A DNA stretch of 64,000 nt from NCBI GenBank assembly GCA_024349765.1, contig AP026073.1, positions 2,418,001-2,482,000 on the forward strand, in the 5' to 3' direction. A program made the position numbers and the translations under genes. Positions 41,719 through 49,826 of the stretch are shown here, in pieces (the stretch's first letter is position 1; every line of letters starts with the position of its first letter). The notes under the pieces are model-generated. The model was given only the letters and a program-made list of their open reading frames with translations, was not told the DNA's origin and ran no database searches. This DNA comes from Streptomyces nigrescens (GTDB taxonomy: Bacteria > Actinomycetota > Actinomycetes > Streptomycetales > Streptomycetaceae).

Positions 41719-42495
41719 TCAGATGCCCCCCTTCTCGCGCCACAGCTCGGCCAGGGCCTGCTCGCCCGTGACCGTGAGGGCGTCCCACGGCAGGCGGTTC
41801 CACAGGGCGAGGTACAGCTCTTCGGCGGGGGCCTCGATCGTGCAGTCGGCGGGCTTGGCGTCGGCCGGCGGCTCGTTCACCGGGGCACCCGAGGCCGGGG
41901 CCGTACGGATCGCGCGCGGCGGGGCGTCGGAGAGGTGGACGGTCCAGTCGGCGCCGGGCACGTTCGTCGCGCGCACCCGAACCGTCCGCGGGACGTCCGT
42001 ACGCAGCTTGCTGCGCTCCAGGGAGTGAATGCCCGTCAGGAGCTCGTCGACTCCGTCGGCGGCGAAGGCGGACGGCAGGGGCGTGAGGGAGGCGGCTGCC
42101 GCCTGCTGGGCGTCGACGCGGTGCACCGACGTCTCGTGCGCCTGCCGGCGGGCCCAGAACGCCAGCGGGGCGTCCGCCGGCAGGAGCGTCCAGGCCGCCA
42201 GATCGCGCGGGGCGCCGTGCAGCGCCAGGACGAGCTGGTGGTGACCCTCGCGGAGCCAGGGCACGAGTTCGTCGTCGGTCAGCTCCGGTGCCTCCGCGGG
42301 CCGTATGGGCTCCTGCAGCCCCTGCGTCACGATCTCCGTCGCCCAGCGGTGGACCCGCCCTACATGGACGACCAGGTCCCGCATCCGCCACTCGGGGCAG
42401 GCCGGAATGGCCGCGTCCGGGCCGGCTTCCTGGGCGGCGTCGGCGAGCAGGCCGCCGTCCAGACGCAGCGTTTCGACGAACTCAGTGATCTCCAT
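41719..42495 (-). CDS. Maleylpyruvate isomerase-family mycothiol-dependent enzyme
   Basis: A 258-residue DinB-superfamily protein. N-terminal helices AAIPACPEWRMRDLVVHVGRVHRWATEIV contain the first metal His, and PLAFWARRQAHETSVHRVDAQQA carries the other two (HETSVHR), the typical set of mycothiol-dependent isomerases and S-transferases. The C-terminal MDMPI_C domain reads ELYLALWNRLPWDALTVTGEQALAELWREK. Substrate unknown; activity with mycothiol as cofactor is inferred from family. ATG at 42495. It lies 17 bases upstream of the DUF6332 gene on the same strand, so the two are probably co-transcribed. Confidence 0.88.
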   Translation of the reverse strand: MEITEFVETLRLDGGLLADAAQEAGPDAAIPACPEWRMRDLVVHVGRVHRWATEIVTQGLQEPIRPAEAPELTDDELVPWLREGHHQLVLALHGAPRDLAAWTLLPADAPLAFWARRQAHETSVHRVDAQQAAAASLTPLPSAFAADGVDELLTGIHSLERSKLRTDVPRTVRVRATNVPGADWTVHLSDAPPRAIRTAPASGAPVNEPPADAKPADCTIEAPAEELYLALWNRLPWDALTVTGEQALAELWREKGGI

Positions 42496-42616
42496 GCCCA
42501 CGAGTGTGCCAGCCGCCACTGACAACGGACCGGCGCGGGTCCACCGCCCCGAGCAGCGAGGAGTGCGTGGGAGGTGCGGTCCACGCACCGCACCCCCACA
42601 CCCGGCCGACCGGGGC

Positions 42617-42642
42617 GCCCGCGCGGCCGGAGCCGCGCGGGC
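42617..42642 (-). terminator. Hairpin terminator after the MFS gene
   Basis: GCCCGCGCGGC (42617-42627) and its complement (42632-42642) form an 11-bp stem with a CGGA tetraloop, 12 bases past the MFS stop on its strand. Confidence 0.75.
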
Positions 42643-42653
42643 CGGGGGAGCTC

Positions 42654-43916
42654 CTAGCGGCCCGGGCGGTGCGCCCGCCGCGTCGCGTACGCGATTCCCG
42701 CGGCGACCGCGGCGAGCAGGGCGACCGTCGTGAGGGCGACCGGCAGCGTGCTGGTCTCGGCGAGGAATCCGATGGCGGGCGGGCCGAGCAGCATGCCGCC
42801 GTAGCCGACCGTGGAGGCCACCGCGACCCCGTCGGACCCGCCGGCCTCACCGGCCCGGGCGATGGCGATCGGGAAGATGTTGGCGAGCCCGATCCCGGCG
42901 ACGGCGAAGCCGAGGCAGGCCGCCCAGGCGGTGGGGGCGAGCGCGCCGAGCAGCATGCCGGCGGCCGCCGTCGTACCGCCCGCGATCAGCGACCGGGCGG
43001 CCCCGAACCGCTGCACCACCGCGGTCCCCGACAGCCGCCCCGCGGTCATCGCCAGCGCGAACACCGCGTAGCCGGCGGCCGCGAGCCCCGGCCCGGCGGA
43101 GAGGTCCTGGGAGAGGTGCAGCGCACCCCAGTCGGCCATCGCGCCCTCCCCGTAGGCGGTGCAGAGCGCGATCAGCCCGAAGACGACGACGAGCCGGCGC
43201 CCGCGGGAGGGGCCGGCGCTCCGCGGGCGGTCCGTGGACGCCGGCAGCCGTTCGGGGACGACGGGGGCCGGGTGGGTGTGCAGGACGCGGCCCGCAACGG
43301 CCGTCACCAGCAGGCCGATCACGGCGAGCAGCAGCAGGTGCACGGTGGGGGAGAGGCGGCCCGCGATCAGGCCTCCCAGGCCCGCACCGAGCATGCCGCC
43401 GAGGCTGAAGGCCGCGTGGAAGCTCGACATCACGGGGCGGCGCAGTGCCTCGATCAGGTCGACGGCGGCACTGTTCATGGCGACGTTGAGCGAGCCGTAG
43501 GCGGCGCCGAAGACCAGCAGGACGAGGCCCAGGGCGGTCGCCGAGTGGGTGAGGGGCGGGAGCACGATGCTCAGTGCCATGGCGGCCCCGGAGGCGGTCG
43601 TCACGGCATGGCTGCCGAACCGGCGGCACAGGCGCCCGGTCAGCATCATGAATGCGACCGCGCCCGCCGACACGCCGAGCAGGGCGAGCCCGAGCGCACC
43701 GGCGCCGGCGCCGGTCTGCTGCTTGATCGCGGGGATCCGGACGACCCAGCCGGCGAACAGGAAGCCGTCCATGGCGAAGAACGCGGTGAGGGCGAGGCGG
43801 AGTCGGGTCAGGGCGGTGTGGGACGGATCGGAGGGGGACGGGGTCGGGTGACGATCGACGGGGGCGGGGCCGTGTTGCTTCCTCCAGGCCCACCGTATTT
43901 TGTTTAGCGTCGGCAC
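42654..43916 (-). CDS. MFS transporter (sugar/drug-type, FucP/YbjJ-like)
   Basis: A 420-residue major-facilitator protein with about 12 helices starting LALTAFFAMDGFLFAGWVVRIPAI. It contains the GRLCRRFGSH loop between helices 2 and 3 and an N-terminal tail of 35 residues. It resembles YbjJ/FucP-type proteins with AMNSAAVDLIEALRRPVMSSFHAAFSLGGMLGAGLGG. GTG at 43916 is proposed as a leaderless start: on the minus strand TATTCT ends six bases before it with TTGTCC 18 bases upstream. It is divergent from a ROK repressor, its likely regulator, so a sugar or sugar-like ligand is expected. Confidence 0.85.
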   Translation of the reverse strand: MPTLNKIRWAWRKQHGPAPVDRHPTPSPSDPSHTALTRLRLALTAFFAMDGFLFAGWVVRIPAIKQQTGAGAGALGLALLGVSAGAVAFMMLTGRLCRRFGSHAVTTASGAAMALSIVLPPLTHSATALGLVLLVFGAAYGSLNVAMNSAAVDLIEALRRPVMSSFHAAFSLGGMLGAGLGGLIAGRLSPTVHLLLLAVIGLLVTAVAGRVLHTHPAPVVPERLPASTDRPRSAGPSRGRRLVVVFGLIALCTAYGEGAMADWGALHLSQDLSAGPGLAAAGYAVFALAMTAGRLSGTAVVQRFGAARSLIAGGTTAAAGMLLGALAPTAWAACLGFAVAGIGLANIFPIAIARAGEAGGSDGVAVASTVGYGGMLLGPPAIGFLAETSTLPVALTTVALLAAVAAGIAYATRRAHRPGR

Positions 43917-43945
43917 AAAGTCAGAATAGGGGGGTGACCCAGATT
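43899..43945. promoter_or_regulatory. Overlapping divergent promoters with leaderless starts (MFS / ROK)
   Basis: The two GTG codons (43916 leftward, 43934 rightward) are only 17 bases apart. Plus strand: TTGTTT (43900-43905) and CAGAAT (43922-43927), then GTG at 43934. Minus strand: TTGTCC, an 18-base spacer and TATTCT, then GTG at 43916. Each -10 box is placed so that transcription starts at the start codon itself. An imperfect dyad (ATTTTG...CAGAAT) spans both. Confidence 0.55.
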
Positions 43946-45154
43946 CGGACAACCAGGTTGGAGCGGGGCCGTGGCGCCCTCGGACCCGCACTGGAGCTCG
44001 TACACACCGGACGCGCGCCCACCCGTGCCGTGCTGACCTCGGAACTCGGCGTGACCCGGGCGACCGCGGGCGCGGTGGCCGCCGAGCTCGAAGCGCTCGG
44101 CCTGATCACCGTCGACTCCCGGCCGACCGCCTCGGCCGGCTCCCAAGGGCGCCCGTCCCACCGGCTGTTCGTCAACGAGAACGGCCCGGTGGTGCTCGCC
44201 GCACAGATCCACGCCGACGGGTTCCGGGTCGCCCTGGTCGGCCTCGGCGGGCGCATCGTGGCGACGACGAGCGGCTGCGGCACCATCCCCGCCGATCCGG
44301 CCGTGGTGCTCGCCGAGGCCGTCGCGGCCGGCTCGGACCTGCTGCGGGAGACCGGGCGGCGCTGCCTGGGCGCCGGGTTGGCGGTGCCGTCCGCCGTCGC
44401 GGAACCGGACGGCGAGGCCCTCAACCCGCTGCACCTCGCGTGGCCTTCGGGCGCGCCGGTACGCGCACTCTTCCTCCAGGCGCTCGCCGATGCCGGCATC
44501 CCCGGCGTCACCGACGCGATCGGTTTCACCGGCAACGACGTCAACCTCATGGCGCTCGCCGAGCACCGGCACGGCGCCGGCCGGGGCGCCCGTGACCTGC
44601 TGTGCGTGGCCTCCGGCCACCGGGGCGTCGGCGGGGCGCTGGTGCTCGACGGGCGGCTGCACAGCGGCAGTTCGGGGCTGGCCCTGGAGGTCGGCCATCT
44701 GACCGTCAACCCCGAGGGCGCGCCGTGCCACTGCGGCAGCCGCGGCTGCCTGGACGTCGAGGCCGACCCGCTCGCCTTCCTCGTCGCGGCCGGCCGCGAA
44801 CCGGGCCCCGAGGTCTCGCTGCTCCGGCAGGCCGCCGACCTGATCCGGGACGAGTACGCCGACCCGGGCGTACGCGCCGCCGCCGACCTCCTCGTCGACC
44901 GGCTCGGCCTCGGGATCGCCGGGCTCGTCAACATCCTCAACCCCGACCGCATCATCCTCGGCGGGCTGCACCGCTCCCTGCTGGAGGCCGATCCGGAGCG
45001 GCTGCGCGCGGTGGTCGCCGACCGCAGCCTGTGGGGCCGCAGCGGCGGCGTACCGATCCTGCCGTGCAGCCTTGATTACAACAGCCTGGTGGGCGCGGCG
45101 GAACTGGCCTGGCAGCCGGTGCTGGACGATCCGCTGGTGGTGCTGGAGCGGTAG
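43934..45154 (+). CDS. ROK-family transcriptional repressor
   Basis: A 406-residue ROK protein with an N-terminal winged HTH (RAPTRAVLTSELGVTRATAGAVAAELEALGLITVDSRP) and a ROK sugar-sensing domain. The zinc cluster reads EVGHLTVNPEGAPCHCGSRGCLDVEADP. The kinase ATP motif is degenerate (LVGLGGRIV in place of DIGGT), as in XylR/NagC-type repressors. It should control the divergent MFS gene and itself from the shared 17-base region. GTG at 43934; see the promoter entry for the leaderless start. Confidence 0.93.
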   Translation: MTQIRTTRLERGRGALGPALELVHTGRAPTRAVLTSELGVTRATAGAVAAELEALGLITVDSRPTASAGSQGRPSHRLFVNENGPVVLAAQIHADGFRVALVGLGGRIVATTSGCGTIPADPAVVLAEAVAAGSDLLRETGRRCLGAGLAVPSAVAEPDGEALNPLHLAWPSGAPVRALFLQALADAGIPGVTDAIGFTGNDVNLMALAEHRHGAGRGARDLLCVASGHRGVGGALVLDGRLHSGSSGLALEVGHLTVNPEGAPCHCGSRGCLDVEADPLAFLVAAGREPGPEVSLLRQAADLIRDEYADPGVRAAADLLVDRLGLGIAGLVNILNPDRIILGGLHRSLLEADPERLRAVVADRSLWGRSGGVPILPCSLDYNSLVGAAELAWQPVLDDPLVVLER

Positions 45155-45476
45155 CGGTCGCCGTATCGGCGGCGACCGTGGTATCGGTGGCGATCGCGGT
45201 ATCGGTAGCGATCCCCGTATCGGTCGCGCAGGGTCGCAACGGACGGGGGCTGCGGCGGCCGGGGCCGCAACGGCCGGAGGGGCCGCGGCGCGGAGGGGCC
45301 GCGGCGCGGAGGGGGACCACGACACCCCGGCCCCCCGAGGCGCGGAAGTGGACCACCACACCCGCCCACCCCCCGAAGGGGGGTGGGCGGCGGGGAAAAA
45401 ATCGCAGCGGGAAGAAACGCGGAGCGGGAAAGCGGGAAGAAACGCGGCGGGAAAAATGCCGCCCGGCGCCGGAAAG
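45155..45476. other. 322-base convergent gap with tandem repeats
   Basis: Between the ROK stop and the phosphotriesterase stop there is no gene. It begins with the 18-base array (45163-45234), then purine-rich repeated GGGGCCGCGGCGCGGAGG words (about 45281-45312) and AAAAA/GGGAAGAAACGCG copies (about 45395-45460). The GGGAAGAAACGCGG 14-mer occurs twice. Confidence 0.7.
45163..45234. repeat. 18-bp tandem repeat, four units
   Basis: GTATCGGTGGCGATCGCG-like units occupy 45163-45180, 45181-45198, 45199-45216 and 45217-45234, the first GTATCGG eight bases after the ROK stop codon. Confidence 0.85.
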
Positions 45477-46418
45477 CTAAGCCGAGGCCGCCGCCATCCC
45501 CGCCCCCCACTCCGCCGCGAACGCCCGCGCCGGGTTGTCCGTCAGGAAGCGGATCACCAGGTCGGCGCCCAGGGCGAGTTCGAGCCGGGCCCGGTGGCGG
45601 CGCAGCAGATGCGGCATGCCGGGGCCGCCGTCGACCGAGCGCGCGGCGGCCGTCGTGGTGTCCCCGCCGAGCAGGATCCGGTCCCCGAAGCCCGCCTCCG
45701 CCAGCGCGGCCAGCGCCTCGGGCAGCCGCCAGTCCGTCGCGTGGTGCGCCCGCGACGGCCCGTCGAAGGCCAGATACGCGCCCGCCTCCGCGGCCGCCCG
45801 GTGGACCACGAGATCGGGCGAGCGGTTGAGGTGCCCGAGGATCACCCGGTCCGGCGGCACCGCCAACTGGCCGCAGAGGAGCTCCAGTACGTCCAGCGCC
45901 CCGGTGCCCAGCTCCAGATGGACCCCGATCGCCGCACCCGTTGCCCGCTGGGCCTCGGCGGCCGCGGCCATGGTGTACCGAGCGTGCGGGTCCAGCCCGT
46001 GGAACCCGCCGGCCACCTTGATCATCCCGGCCCGCGTCCCGGTGCCGCCGATCCCCTCGGTCAGCTCCGTGACGAACAACTCGGCCAGCCCCGGACGGAC
46101 GCGTGCCACGATCTCCGGTGTGTAGTGCGCCGCCTGATGCAGCCCGGTGGCGGCGACCACCGTGACCCCCGACTCCCGTGCCAGCCGCGGCAGTTCCGCG
46201 GCTCCCCGGCCCATGCCGTACGGCGTCCACTGGACCACCGCGGCGCCGCCGGCCGCCCGGAACGCGGCCAGTTCCGCGGCCGCGGCACCGGCGTCGGCCA
46301 GCTCCTGCCCCGGCAGTTGGGGGCTGCGCAGGAACAGGTGGTCGTGTGCGTTGCAGACGCCGAGATCGGCGGGCGAGAGATCGCCCAGGACCGTACGGAT
46401 CGCCGGGCCGGTCACCAC
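45477..46418 (-). CDS. Phosphotriesterase-family metal-dependent hydrolase
   Basis: A 313-residue amidohydrolase-superfamily barrel of the PTE group. Metal site: His25 and His27 (NAHDHLF), the bridging Lys in GMIKVAGG, His in IGVHLELG, His in ILGHLNR and catalytic Asp in LLGGDTTTA, so all six metal-site residues are present. The group contains lactonases and phosphotriesterases; the natural substrate is usually a lactone or phosphoester. GTG at 46418 overlaps the DUF4865 gene by 7 bases. It is the last gene of a TetR-regulated operon. Confidence 0.92.
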   Translation of the reverse strand: MVTGPAIRTVLGDLSPADLGVCNAHDHLFLRSPQLPGQELADAGAAAAELAAFRAAGGAAVVQWTPYGMGRGAAELPRLARESGVTVVAATGLHQAAHYTPEIVARVRPGLAELFVTELTEGIGGTGTRAGMIKVAGGFHGLDPHARYTMAAAAEAQRATGAAIGVHLELGTGALDVLELLCGQLAVPPDRVILGHLNRSPDLVVHRAAAEAGAYLAFDGPSRAHHATDWRLPEALAALAEAGFGDRILLGGDTTTAAARSVDGGPGMPHLLRRHRARLELALGADLVIRFLTDNPARAFAAEWGAGMAAASA

Positions 46419-47005
46419 TGCCGCCCCGCGCCGAGCCCGGCGATGTCCGGGGCGGACAGGTGCAGCACCTCGAAGCGATCGCCCGCGGACGGCGGAACGT
46501 CCGCCGCGGCGTCCACCCAGAGGGTGAAGCGGATCAGCTCCCAGTGCCGCGGATCGAGCGCCACCACGGCGCTGTGCACCCCGTCCGACGAGGCCAGCTC
46601 CTCCTGCTCGGCGGCCGCCTCCGCCACCACGGTGGCCAGGTCGGCGCCCTCGGGGAGGGTTTCGGCCCGCCGTGTGTACGCCCGGGGGACGGCACCCGCC
46701 GCCGGGCCGGGCCGGTGGAACAGCCCCCGCCAGTGCTGGACGACCGGCCGCCCGAAGTCCCGGACCACACCGCGGAACCCGTCGCCCAGCAGGAAGCGGT
46801 TCATCGCCTCCGGGTCCGCCCAGAGGTAGAACGGCGCGTACTGGTTGACCGGCGAGCCGTCGACCCCGCGCTCCCGCATCCCGTACGCCTTGAGGCCGAG
46901 CCCCTCGTAGCCGTCCAGAAGGTGGCCCTTGGACCGCACCCGCTCCCGGATGATCCCCATGTCGTAGTCCGCGGGCAGGGTGACGGCGTATTGCATGGCG
47001 TGCAT
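46412..47005 (-). CDS. DUF4865-family protein
   Basis: A 197-residue protein beginning MHAMQYAVTLPADYDMGIIRERVRSKGHLLDGYEGLGLKAY, the start of the DUF4865 family. It continues NQYAPFYLWADPEAMNRFLLGDGFRGVVRDFGRPVVQHWRG, both very typical. The fold looks like a dimeric alpha-beta-barrel relative, but no catalytic residues are known to me. ATG at 47005 has GGAGACCCG upstream. It is the second gene after tetR and overlaps the phosphotriesterase start by 7 bases, so the two probably work together. Confidence 0.88.
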   Translation of the reverse strand: MHAMQYAVTLPADYDMGIIRERVRSKGHLLDGYEGLGLKAYGMRERGVDGSPVNQYAPFYLWADPEAMNRFLLGDGFRGVVRDFGRPVVQHWRGLFHRPGPAAGAVPRAYTRRAETLPEGADLATVVAEAAAEQEELASSDGVHSAVVALDPRHWELIRFTLWVDAAADVPPSAGDRFEVLHLSAPDIAGLGAGRQW

Positions 47006-47054
47006 CGGGTCTCCGGGGTCTCTGTACGGGCGGGGAGGGGTGGACGGCGGGAGG

Positions 47055-47726
47055 TCACCGGCCGTCGGGGGCCTGGGCGGGACCGGGGGCGGCCGGAGCG
47101 GGACCGGGGGCGCTCCCGGTGGCCTGGGACGCGAGCAGAGCCAGGACGCCGCGTACCGCCGCGTCGAACGGTGCCGTGTCGTCGGCCGCCCTGGCCAGCA
47201 CGTATCCGCCCTGGACGACGGCCGCGACGGTGGCGGCGACGGCTTCCGGATCGAGTCCGGCGGCCAGCTCGCCGCCGCGCACCCCCTCGGTGAGGACCTC
47301 GGCGATCCGTTCCTGGAGCCAGCCGAACATCTCGTCCAACGGGGCCCGCAGTTCGGCGCTCCGCACCACGTCGCGGTCCTGCGTCATCCGCCCGATCGGG
47401 CAGCCGCGCAGCACCCGCCGCTCGCGCAGCAGATAGGCCGCCACCCGGTCGTACGCCGTACCGGGAGCGGCCAGGCACTCCTCGGCGGCCGCCTTCATGT
47501 CCTCCGCGGTCCGCCGGATGGCCGCCAGGGCGAGATCGGACTTGCCGGAGAAGTGGTGGTACATGCTGCCCTGTCCGACGCCGGCCCGCTCCAGGATCGC
47601 CTTCGGGCTGGTGCCGACATAGCCGCGCTCCCAGAGGAGCTCCTGGGTGCTGCGCACCAGCCGCTCCTGCGCGCCGAGCCGCTGCTGTCCTGCCGGCGGG
47701 GCGCTCGGGTGCTCCTGAGTGTCCAT
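47055..47726 (-). CDS. TetR/AcrR-family regulator
   Basis: A 223-residue regulator. The N-terminal HTH reads RLVRSTQELLWERGYVGTSPKAILERAGVGQGSMYHHFSGKSDLALAAIRRTAEDM, with the recognition helix in QGSMYHHFSGK. The C-terminal domain has RERRVLRGCPIGRMTQDRDVV, with one Cys that could sense thiol-reactive compounds, and an Ala/Pro tail. First gene of the operon with DUF4865 and a phosphotriesterase, whose substrate may be its inducer. A 20-base dyad lies 10 bases before its start, so autorepression is likely. Confidence 0.92.
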   Translation of the reverse strand: MDTQEHPSAPPAGQQRLGAQERLVRSTQELLWERGYVGTSPKAILERAGVGQGSMYHHFSGKSDLALAAIRRTAEDMKAAAEECLAAPGTAYDRVAAYLLRERRVLRGCPIGRMTQDRDVVRSAELRAPLDEMFGWLQERIAEVLTEGVRGGELAAGLDPEAVAATVAAVVQGGYVLARAADDTAPFDAAVRGVLALLASQATGSAPGPAPAAPGPAQAPDGR

Positions 47727-47735
47727 GATCAGGAC

Positions 47736-47755
47736 TGTACATACCAGTAGTTACA
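47736..47755. promoter_or_regulatory. TetR operator before the DUF4865 operon
   Basis: The sequence fits TGTAnnTACnnGTAnnTACA exactly in all specified positions, a 20-base dyad. It begins 10 bases upstream of the tetR start codon, overlapping where the promoter or the ribosome site must be. Confidence 0.7.
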
Positions 47756-47975
47756 GAAATCAAGGAGGGGGTTCGGGCGGGGGAGGGGGAAGGCCGGCGG
47801 GGCGCCGTTACCGCGACCGGCGGAGCAGCCTCGTCGCCCCCGCGTACTCCGCGCGTGGTACCGGCGAAGCCGCTGGCCGTACGACGACGGTCGGCCGCCG
47901 GGAGACCAGGCTCGGAAGGGAAACGACACCCGTCCCGCAAGGGGGCGGTCCCGTCCTCCCGAGGAGCTGATTGAG

Positions 47976-48314
47976 ATGTTCGAGCTGGCCCACCCCTGGT
48001 CCGATGGCGGCCCCGGCCCCTGGATCCTCTTCGTCCCGTTCCTCTGGGCGCTGGCGGTCTTCGGCGTGGTCACCCTGCTGCGCCGCACGATCTGGCGCCA
48101 CGGCGGACCCGGTCCGCGCTTCGGCGGTGGCCCGCGGTCCGCCGCCCGTACGGGCCGCACCACCGGCCCCTCCGGTGCGGACGTCCCGTCCCCGATCGCC
48201 GTACTGGGGCGCCGATTTGCGGCGGGCGAGATCGACGAGGAGGAGTACTGGCGCCGGCTGTCCGTCCTGGAGGAGCACTTCGCCACCGGCGGTCCCAAGG
48301 GCGGCGCGGCGTAA
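47976..48314 (+). CDS. SHOCT-domain membrane protein
   Basis: A 112-residue protein with one N-terminal membrane helix (about 16-36, WILFVPFLWALAVFGVVTLL), a flexible Gly/Arg/Pro linker and a C-terminal SHOCT motif, PIAVLGRRFAAGEIDEEEYWRRLSVLEEHF. Such short C-terminal domains are thought to mediate oligomerisation; the role is unknown. ATG at 47976 is behind GAGGAGCTGATTGAG, a good ribosome site. The gap before it (47756-47975) holds only low-complexity sequence. Confidence 0.88.
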   Translation: MFELAHPWSDGGPGPWILFVPFLWALAVFGVVTLLRRTIWRHGGPGPRFGGGPRSAARTGRTTGPSGADVPSPIAVLGRRFAAGEIDEEEYWRRLSVLEEHFATGGPKGGAA

Positions 48315-48502
48315 CGCGCCCCGGTGCTTCGCTCCCACCCTGGACGGCCTGCGGTCCGGCGCTCGGCGGCCGTCTCGGCCGGGCGCCGGTACGGGCCGCC
48401 GGGCGGCAGCGAGCGGACCGCCGTTTCCGCCCTTCCTTCAGGGCAGTTGACGGTTGTCGCCTTGGCTGGATCGGCTGGATCGGGCGGAGGGGCAGGATCG
48501 GG

Positions 48503-49021
48503 TCAGCCGACCCGTGCGCCCCGTACGCCGCTCCGGGGCGCGGCCTCGGCGGGCGTGCGGGCGGGGCCGCCGTCCAGCGGCAACGAGTCCCAACGGGAGC
48601 GGACCGCACGGACCTCCCCGGGTGCGGCGGTCAGGGCCGGAAGGGTGAACCAGACGACCTTCCCGCCGCCCTCCGCTCGCATCCCCCAGCTCTCGCTGAG
48701 CGCCGCGATCAGCGCCAGGCCGCGACCGCAGGTCTCCCAGTTGCCGGCGGTCCGGATCCGTGGCAGCCGGGGGTCGTCGTCGTGCACCGAGACCGTCAAC
48801 TGGCCGAGGAGGACGCACAGTTCGACGGTGCAGCGTTTGCTGGGGCTCGCATGCCGGTGGACGTTGGCGAGGAGTTCGGTCACCCCGAGCGTCACGGGCT
48901 CTATCAGGGCGTCGAGATGCCAGCGCCGCAGCTGGGCGGAAACGATTCTTCGCACATGTCCGATGCGTGCCGGAACGGCGTGGAGCTCCACCGTGCAGTG
49001 CCTGCTGGGCTGCGTGATCAC
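48503..49021 (-). CDS. ATP-binding protein, HATPase_c_2 (anti-sigma-factor kinase-like)
   Basis: A 172-residue GHKL-fold protein of the SpoIIAB/RsbW type that is abundant in Streptomyces. N-terminal VELHAVPARIGHVRRIVSAQLRRWHL leads into VTLGVTELLANVHRHA (N box binding Mg-ATP), then LTVSVHDDDPRLP (G1), GRGLALIAALSESWGM (G2-like) and a disordered Pro/Arg tail. It probably phosphorylates an anti-anti-sigma protein or binds a sigma factor. GTG at 49021 was chosen with GGGAG nine bases upstream. Confidence 0.88.
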   Translation of the reverse strand: MITQPSRHCTVELHAVPARIGHVRRIVSAQLRRWHLDALIEPVTLGVTELLANVHRHASPSKRCTVELCVLLGQLTVSVHDDDPRLPRIRTAGNWETCGRGLALIAALSESWGMRAEGGGKVVWFTLPALTAAPGEVRAVRSRWDSLPLDGGPARTPAEAAPRSGVRGARVG

Positions 49022-49195
49022 GACCGCGACTCCCTGATGAGGCCGGGCGCCCCCCGTTCCTGGCAGGGCGAAGATCGGATCCAGCGATGCCCGCTGCACC
49101 ACAGCGTCACCGCTGGTGAACCCTCAGTGATACGAGTCCAGGGTCAGTCAGACGGTGCGCTCCCGCAACCGCACCTCACCGGTCGCGGTGGCGGG

Positions 49196-49483
49196 TCAGG
49201 AACGCGGCGGCCGGGCCGTTTCCAGGGCCTTGAAGAAGAGTTCCGGGGTGTCGAGGGTGAGCGAATAGCGGTGGCCGTTGAGGGTGGCCAGCGCCCGGTC
49301 CCGCGCCGCGAACAGCGGTTTGTGGGCCTCGACCGACTGCAGCGGGGCGCTGTCGATCTCCGTGCCGTAGCTGGTCAGCAAGACCAGCCGGCCGTCGCTG
49401 ATGACCACTTGCCCGGCACGGGTCAGCGACCGCAGCGAGCGCTCGATCCGTACGCCGCTCGCGGTGAACTCCGGCTCCGCCAT
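49196..49483 (-). CDS. Small conserved actinomycete protein of unknown function
   Basis: A 95-residue protein opening MAEPEFTASGVRIERSLRSLTRAGQVVISDGRLVLLTSYGTEIDSAPLQSVEAHKP, a mostly beta-strand sequence, with LATLNGHRYSLTLDTPELFFKAL at the end. No named domain is recognised, but similar short proteins are common in Streptomyces. ATG at 49483 is preferred, with GAGGAGG eight bases upstream; an in-frame GTG three codons earlier exists. No partner gene is suggested by the context. Confidence 0.7.
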   Translation of the reverse strand: MAEPEFTASGVRIERSLRSLTRAGQVVISDGRLVLLTSYGTEIDSAPLQSVEAHKPLFAARDRALATLNGHRYSLTLDTPELFFKALETARPPRS

Positions 49484-49826
49484 GGCCGGCACCTCCTCGG
49501 TGAGACGGGCGGCTCCCCTCCGCCGCCCCTAGTGGGCAGTTTGCCGGGACGGCGCCCGGCGCACCAGTGCCACTGGTCACCGGGCAGGAGCGCGGTCGAT
49601 CGGGGGCGCCGGTCGCGGCGGTCCGTCGCTCACCGGATACCGGTGCCCCGGCTCCCCGAGACCGGACAATTCCGTCGGAAACTCCACCGCCCAAGACCCG
49701 CCCCAGGGCTGCCTTGGGGTCTCTCAAAGTGATGTTTATGCAGGTGAGAAGGGTACGGACGATGGCTATAGTCGGAATCAGGCCCGACGTCGTGCGCGGG
49801 CTCGCAACCGTCTGAGGAGTGCGCCG
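49484..49826. other. Divergent control region before the Cds1-like gene
   Basis: This 343-base gap has no gene. A perfect 15-base palindrome, ACCAGTGCCACTGGT (49563-49577), is the only clear dyad. TATAGT (49767-49772), about 55 bases before the GTG start, is the best -10 candidate; its -35 is unclear. Confidence 0.5.

Noticed and set aside
45477-47726. Antibiotic biosynthetic cluster
   Set aside because: Neither here nor elsewhere in the window are there PKS, NRPS or terpene cyclase genes; the monooxygenase, reductases and cyclase-like proteins are scattered single genes.
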